Shown here: positions 57,601 through 64,000 of the stretch, in pieces | How the letters are laid out: every line of letters starts with the position of its first letter | Numbering within the stretch: the first letter of the stretch is position 1 | NCBI GenBank assembly: GCA_020633515.1 | Contig: JACKDM010000002.1 | Location: 62,001 to 126,000, forward strand | DNA from: Myxococcales bacterium | GTDB lineage: Bacteria; Myxococcota; Bradymonadia; UBA7976; UBA1532 | Direction: 5' to 3' | Length of the DNA: 64,000 nucleotides | Notes under the pieces: model-generated | The model's input: the letters and a program-made list of their open reading frames with translations, nothing else | Databases searched by the model: none | Told to the model about the DNA's origin: nothing | Position numbers and translations under genes: made by a program

Positions 57601-58650
57601 GCGCCGCCCGCCGCTCGCACGCCGCGCGACGCGCACGCGCCGCCCTCGCGACGCCGCAAGCTGCGCCGCCTCGCCGACGCCCCGCGCGCGCCGCGCGCTC
57701 GCCGACGCGCGCAGCGCCGCTCGCTGGACGCGCACGCCGCGCGCTCGCTGACGCGCGCCACGCCGTCGCCGACGCGCCAGCCACGCCTTCGCCGACGCGC
57801 CGGCCGCCGCCTCCGACGCCACGCCCCGCCTCCGACGCCGCGCCCGCCACCCGACGCCCGCCGCCCCCGTCCGCCCCGCCCCCAACGCCGACGCCCGCCC
57901 GCTCACCCCAGCGCCCCTCCGCGCCCGCCTCCGCCTACCAGCGCGCCGGCCGCGCCACGACCGCTCCGACCCCCGTCCCCATCGACGACCTCGACGCCCG
58001 CCCGCGCCACCCGCGAACATCTTCAGAACGCGCCCTCCGCGCCTTCGACGACCCCCGCCGCCCCGCCGCCCCAAGCCGCCCGCCGCGCCCGTGCGCCCCC
58101 TCGACCTCGACGAAGAGGCCGTCCGCGGCTTCGACGCCCCATCGCGCCCGAGCTCGCCGACCCGGACGACGACAGCTTCAATTCGACCTCGCCGCCAGCA
58201 TCGAACGCCGCCTCGAAGACGCGCTCGACCCGCTGCATCCGCTCGACGACCTGCCCCGCCGCGACGCCCCCCGGCTCCGCTCCCCCCTCGACCTGCGCCC
58301 CGCGCCCTCCAACCGCGCTTCACCTCGACGACGACACCCTCGACGGCCCCCCCACGCCCCGCCGACGACACCCTCGACGCCCGGCCCGCCCGCCGACGCA
58401 CCTCGACGGCCCGCCCCACGCCCGCCGACGACACCCTCGACCCCGCACCCCGCGCCCATCCGCCCCACCTCGACGCCACCTCGACGCGCCCCGCGCCCAT
58501 CCGCCCGCACCTCGACGACACCCGCGACCCCCCCCACGCCACCCGCGACGACACCCCGACCCCGCCCCCCACCTCGACGCCCCACCCCGCCGCCGACCCG
58601 ACGACAGCCTCGACGGCCTCGACCTCGACCTCAGCCCCGCCGCCCTCGAC
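54600..58650 (+). other. disordered linker with Pro/Ala/Asp repeats, frame broken many times
   Basis: About 4 kb in which no single frame is coherent throughout. Protein-like pieces occur at 56200-56760 (SRPTLDLRGPADEEE, SRKTVNLRPG) and 56900-57420 (DADALDAPARAAITDAIDAP, AVLDLAAPRADEAARAIDLD). From 57420 to 57790 a ~15-base unit (CGCTCGCCGACGCGC type) is repeated many times, and from 58320 to 58690 units with CTCGACGACGACACCCTCGA encode L-D-D-D-T-L-D in alternating frames. This reads as the hydrophilic spacer joining the MshEN-GAF head to the HEAT tail. Confidence 0.6.
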
Positions 58651-59588
58651 CCCACGCCCGCGCCGCCCCTGACCTCGACCCCCTCGACCTCGACCTCGAC
58701 CTCGACCTCACCCCCCGCGCCCCCGCGCCCCCCCCCGCCGCGCTCGACGCCGCCGTCGCCCGCCTCGCCGACCCCACCGAAGCCGACGCCGCCGAAGCCC
58801 TCCTCCTCGCCGCCGGCCCCCCCGGCCTCGACGCCCTCTTCCGCGCCTTCCCCGGCCCCCTCGTCGTCGACCGCTACACCGACATCGACACCCCCATCGA
58901 CCGCCACGGCCGCGTCCTCCGCGCCATCGCCGCCTTCGGCCCCGCAGCCGGCCCCCACCTCGCCGCCCGCTGCGAACACCTCGCCCCCGACGTCCGCTAC
59001 TACGCCGTCTCCATGTTCACCGCCGTCCGCCACCTCCCCTCGCTCGCCGCCATCACCCCCTGCCTCACCGACAGCGACCACAGCATCCGCGCCAGCGCCG
59101 TCCGCGTCGCCGACGCCTACCGCCACGAAGCCATCTTCACCGCCTTCATCGCCCACCTCATCACCCTCGTCGAACGCGGCCGCCTCGCCGACCGCCGCGT
59201 CGCCGCCGAGACCCTCGGCGCCCTCCACGCCGCCACCGCCGCCCCCTCCCTCATCGCCATGCTCAACGCCCAAGAGCCCCCCCTCCGCGAAGCCGCCCGC
59301 GGCGCCCTCGTCGAGATCAGCCGCCAGGACCTCGGCCACGACATCTGGAAATGGCGCACCTGGTTCGAACGCAACGCCGACCGCCCCCGCGTCGAATGGC
59401 TCCTCGACGGCCTCCTCAGCGACAAGCGCGCCATCCGCGTCGGCGCCTTCCGCGAGCTCCGCCGCCGCACCCACCTCAACTTCGGCTACCTCCCCGACGC
59501 CCCCCCCGCCGCCCGCCGCACCGCCGTCGACGCCTGGCAACGCTGGTGGCACCAGACCGGCCACACCCAGCTCGGCCACCTCCGCTGA
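57426..59588 (+). CDS. HEAT-repeat C-terminal domain of the MshEN-GAF protein
   Basis: Within this open frame (720 codons) the credible protein starts near 58650 (LDLDLDLDLTPRAPAP) and runs to the stop at 59588. It contains HEAT-type helical pairs: AAVARLADPTEADAAEALLL, RVLRAIAAFGPAAGPHLAAR, APDVRYYAVSMFTAVRHLPS, DSDHSIRASAVRVADAYRHE, RVAAETLGALHAATAAPSLI, and a closing part with IRVGAFRELRRRTHLNFGY and WQRWW. Earlier codons are low-complexity read in one of several frames. No start codon with a ribosome site precedes the HEAT part, which supports one gene 53365-59588 of roughly 2070 residues. HEAT arrays bind proteins; the head suggests a c-di-GMP- or pilus/secretion-linked scaffold. Confidence 0.7.
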   Translation: MPSDAQAAPLADAHAAPRADARSASVSACTPRRSPTPRRAALAAQARRSPTRSRAARRRAARRSHAARRARAALATPQAAPPRRRPARAARSPTRAAPLAGRARRALADARHAVADAPATPSPTRRPPPPTPRPASDAAPATRRPPPPSAPPPTPTPARSPQRPSAPASAYQRAGRATTAPTPVPIDDLDARPRHPRTSSERALRAFDDPRRPAAPSRPPRPCAPSTSTKRPSAASTPHRARARRPGRRQLQFDLAASIERRLEDALDPLHPLDDLPRRDAPRLRSPLDLRPAPSNRASPRRRHPRRPPHAPPTTPSTPGPPADAPRRPAPRPPTTPSTPHPAPIRPTSTPPRRAPRPSARTSTTPATPPTPPATTPRPRPPPRRPTPPPTRRQPRRPRPRPQPRRPRPHARAAPDLDPLDLDLDLDLTPRAPAPPPAALDAAVARLADPTEADAAEALLLAAGPPGLDALFRAFPGPLVVDRYTDIDTPIDRHGRVLRAIAAFGPAAGPHLAARCEHLAPDVRYYAVSMFTAVRHLPSLAAITPCLTDSDHSIRASAVRVADAYRHEAIFTAFIAHLITLVERGRLADRRVAAETLGALHAATAAPSLIAMLNAQEPPLREAARGALVEISRQDLGHDIWKWRTWFERNADRPRVEWLLDGLLSDKRAIRVGAFRELRRRTHLNFGYLPDAPPAARRTAVDAWQRWWHQTGHTQLGHLR

Positions 59589-59594
59589 CCCCGT

Positions 59595-59623
59595 TTGACT
59601 TGGCCCCCCCCGCCCGCTAGAAC
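59595..59623 (+). promoter_or_regulatory. leaderless-type promoter of ctaB
   Basis: TTGACT (59595-59600), 17-base spacer, TAGAAC (59618-59623), eight bases, then ATG 59632; no ribosome site can fit between. Confidence 0.6.
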
Positions 59624-59631
59624 TCCCCGCC

Positions 59632-60549
59632 ATGACCACCCCCGACCCCGCCCCCGAGGTTCTCGAACCCACCACCGACCGCCCCAGCCGCCTCCGCGAC
59701 CTCATCGCCCTCGCCAAACCCCGGATCAGCACCCTCGTCCTCATCACCTGCGCCGGCGGCCTCTGGATGGCCCCCGGCGACATGCGCTGGACCACGCTCC
59801 TCGCCGCCCTCCTCGGCACCGTCGGCATCGTCGCCGCCGCCAACGCCCTCAACTGCTACCTCGAGCGAGACAGCGACAAGCACATGCTCCGCACCCGCGG
59901 CCGCCCGCTCCCCGCCGGCCGCCTCGAACCCACCTGGGCCCTCGCCTTCGGCTTCATCATGGCCCTCCTCTCGCTCCCCCTCCTCGCCCTCGCCGTCAAC
60001 CCCGTCACCGCCCTCCTCGCCGCCATCGCGCTCGTCAGCTACGTCTGGGTCTACACCCCGATGAAGCAGCACAGCCCCGCCGCCCTCCTCGTCGGCGCCA
60101 TCCCCGGCGCCATGCCCCCCCTCATGGGCTGGACGGCCGTCACCGGCCGCATCGAATGGCCCGGCCTCGCCCTCTTCGCGATCATGTTCGTCTGGCAGAT
60201 CCCCCACTTCATCGCCATCTCCATCTACCGCCGCCGCGAGTACGAAAAAGCCGGCATCGTCACCCTCCCCACCAGACGCGGCCCCGTCATCGCCCGCCGC
60301 CACCTCGTCGCCTGGGCCGCCGTCCTCATCCCCACCAGCCTCGCGCTCGTCCCCCTCGACGTCGCCGGCCCCATCTACGGCGCCATCGCCACCCTCCTCG
60401 GCCTCGTCTTCGTCGCCTGGGGCCTCCGCGGCGCCCGCGACCCCAACACCGGCCGCTGGGCCCGCCAGGTCTTCCTCTACTCGCTCGTCTACGTCACCGT
60501 GCTCTTCGCCGCCCTTCTGATCGACGCTGGCCCTAACAGGTTGCTGTAA
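59632..60549 (+). CDS. ctaB: protoheme IX farnesyltransferase (heme O synthase)
   Basis: The 305-residue protein is a UbiA-superfamily prenyltransferase with about eight membrane helices. The first Asp-rich loop NCYLERDSDKHMLRTRGRPL (N-x-x-x-D-x-x-x-D) binds Mg-farnesyl diphosphate, and YTPMKQHSPAALLVGAIPGA and WQIPHFIAISIYRRREYEKA are the CtaB/CyoE signatures that distinguish it from UbiA. It adds the farnesyl chain to heme B to make heme O for cytochrome oxidases. No oxidase genes are visible on the left; they may lie elsewhere. Starts 43 bases after the HEAT gene. Confidence 0.95.
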   Translation: MTTPDPAPEVLEPTTDRPSRLRDLIALAKPRISTLVLITCAGGLWMAPGDMRWTTLLAALLGTVGIVAAANALNCYLERDSDKHMLRTRGRPLPAGRLEPTWALAFGFIMALLSLPLLALAVNPVTALLAAIALVSYVWVYTPMKQHSPAALLVGAIPGAMPPLMGWTAVTGRIEWPGLALFAIMFVWQIPHFIAISIYRRREYEKAGIVTLPTRRGPVIARRHLVAWAAVLIPTSLALVPLDVAGPIYGAIATLLGLVFVAWGLRGARDPNTGRWARQVFLYSLVYVTVLFAALLIDAGPNRLL

Positions 60550-60915
60550 CAAAGCTGCCCGCGAACCGCCCCCACCCGTATTCCCGCGCACATCACCGCA
60601 CAGTGACATCACGCACGGTGAGCCCATCACCGCGGTTTGATCAATCAGCACAAAGCTGCCATTGTTAACGAGGTCGCTTCAGCGCCCGTATCATTATTTT
60701 CGACATAACCGGTCCCACCCCATGGCCGCACCGCAGACCCCTGCTCCCGTCGCGCGCCTCCACCCGAGGCCCTGCCCCGCGACCCCGTGCGGCCCCCTCC
60801 ACCGGCCAGCCCCCAACACAGCCCGGCAGCCCCTGCGACCCACCCGCGGCCCGTCGCCGCACCTATGCGAATTCCACCCCTCATCCCAACCGCACACTCC
60901 GGGAGATCGCACGCC
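60550..60915. promoter_or_regulatory. 366-bp upstream region of the MopE-repeat gene
   Basis: No gene. ACAAAGCTGCC occurs twice as a direct repeat, at 60549-60559 (overlapping the ctaB stop) and 60650-60660. From 60640 to 60710 the DNA is unusually AT-rich for this genome, with TTGTTA (60662-60667), TATCAT (60689-60694) and ATTATTTTCGACATAA, so a promoter is likely here though spacing of these boxes (21) is not ideal. A CATCACCGCACAGTGACATC inverted-type stretch lies between the repeats. Confidence 0.5.

Positions 60916-64000
<3,085 letters not shown>

Overview
The window is about 74% GC by eye and looks like chromosomal DNA of a myxobacterium-like member of Myxococcota (Polyangiales/Sandaracinaceae-type). 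The evidence is a MYXO-CTERM-like C-terminal anchor, several TSP3/MopE calcium- or metal-binding repeat surface proteins, many lipoproteins and TPR proteins, PilZ proteins, a NtrC-type sigma-54 regulator and very G+C-rich low-complexity coding. No rRNA, tRNA, CRISPR array or recognisable transposase was seen.

Layout. 1-0.83 kb: tail of a membrane-protein/DUF3106 operon, then a 63-bp tandem repeat. 1.1-6.9 kb (minus): membrane TPR metallopeptidase, NTF2-like lipoprotein, sigma-54 response regulator and an outer-membrane barrel-like protein. 7-10 kb: a PilZ protein, then a tight minus cluster (PilZ, TPR-YggX fusion, Cys-rich lipoprotein, DUF192 lipoprotein). 10.3-16.3 kb: HisC-type aminotransferase, large lipoprotein, cytochrome P450, quinone oxidoreductase. 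16.3-20 kb: a LRR-Roc-COR (ROCO) GTPase preceded by a duplicated, broken head with about ten LRR minisatellite units. 20-23.5 kb: repeat-rich DNA around one hypothetical gene, including four tandem copies of a ~370-bp repeat that also has a dispersed copy at 13.65 kb. 23.6-27.6 kb: two translationally coupled TSP3-repeat surface proteins. 28.4-41.3 kb (minus): a giant TPR gene followed by a peptidase/propeller/barrel fusion. 41.5-46.9 kb: M16-like protein, an N-formylglutamate amidohydrolase-PrmA fusion, RsmE and an RDD membrane protein. 47-50.6 kb: a ~1200-residue modular protein that could be exported or injected cargo. 50.6-60.5 kb: small membrane and TPR proteins, an MshEN-GAF...HEAT protein and heme O synthase (CtaB). 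60.9 kb to the end: a MopE-repeat secreted protein running off the window.

Reading frame is broken many times in long GC-extreme genes (LRR head, TSP3 gene, giant TPR gene, M16 gene, 47-kb gene, MshEN-HEAT gene), while compact genes between them are intact. Such clustering could be sequencing indels in low-complexity DNA or real slippage decay; it cannot be settled from the sequence alone, so extents of those genes are given as inferred whole genes.

Themes: several unusual domain fusions (TPR-YggX, FGase-PrmA, peptidase-propeller-barrel, MshEN-GAF-disordered-HEAT), three promoters of identical geometry that predict leaderless transcripts for the M16, FGase-PrmA and ctaB genes, and at least six distinct repeat families. 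The most novel-looking items are the FGase-PrmA fusion with its rRNA/ribosome-modification neighbour RsmE, the ~370-bp repeat family, and the ROCO head duplication with LRR expansion.
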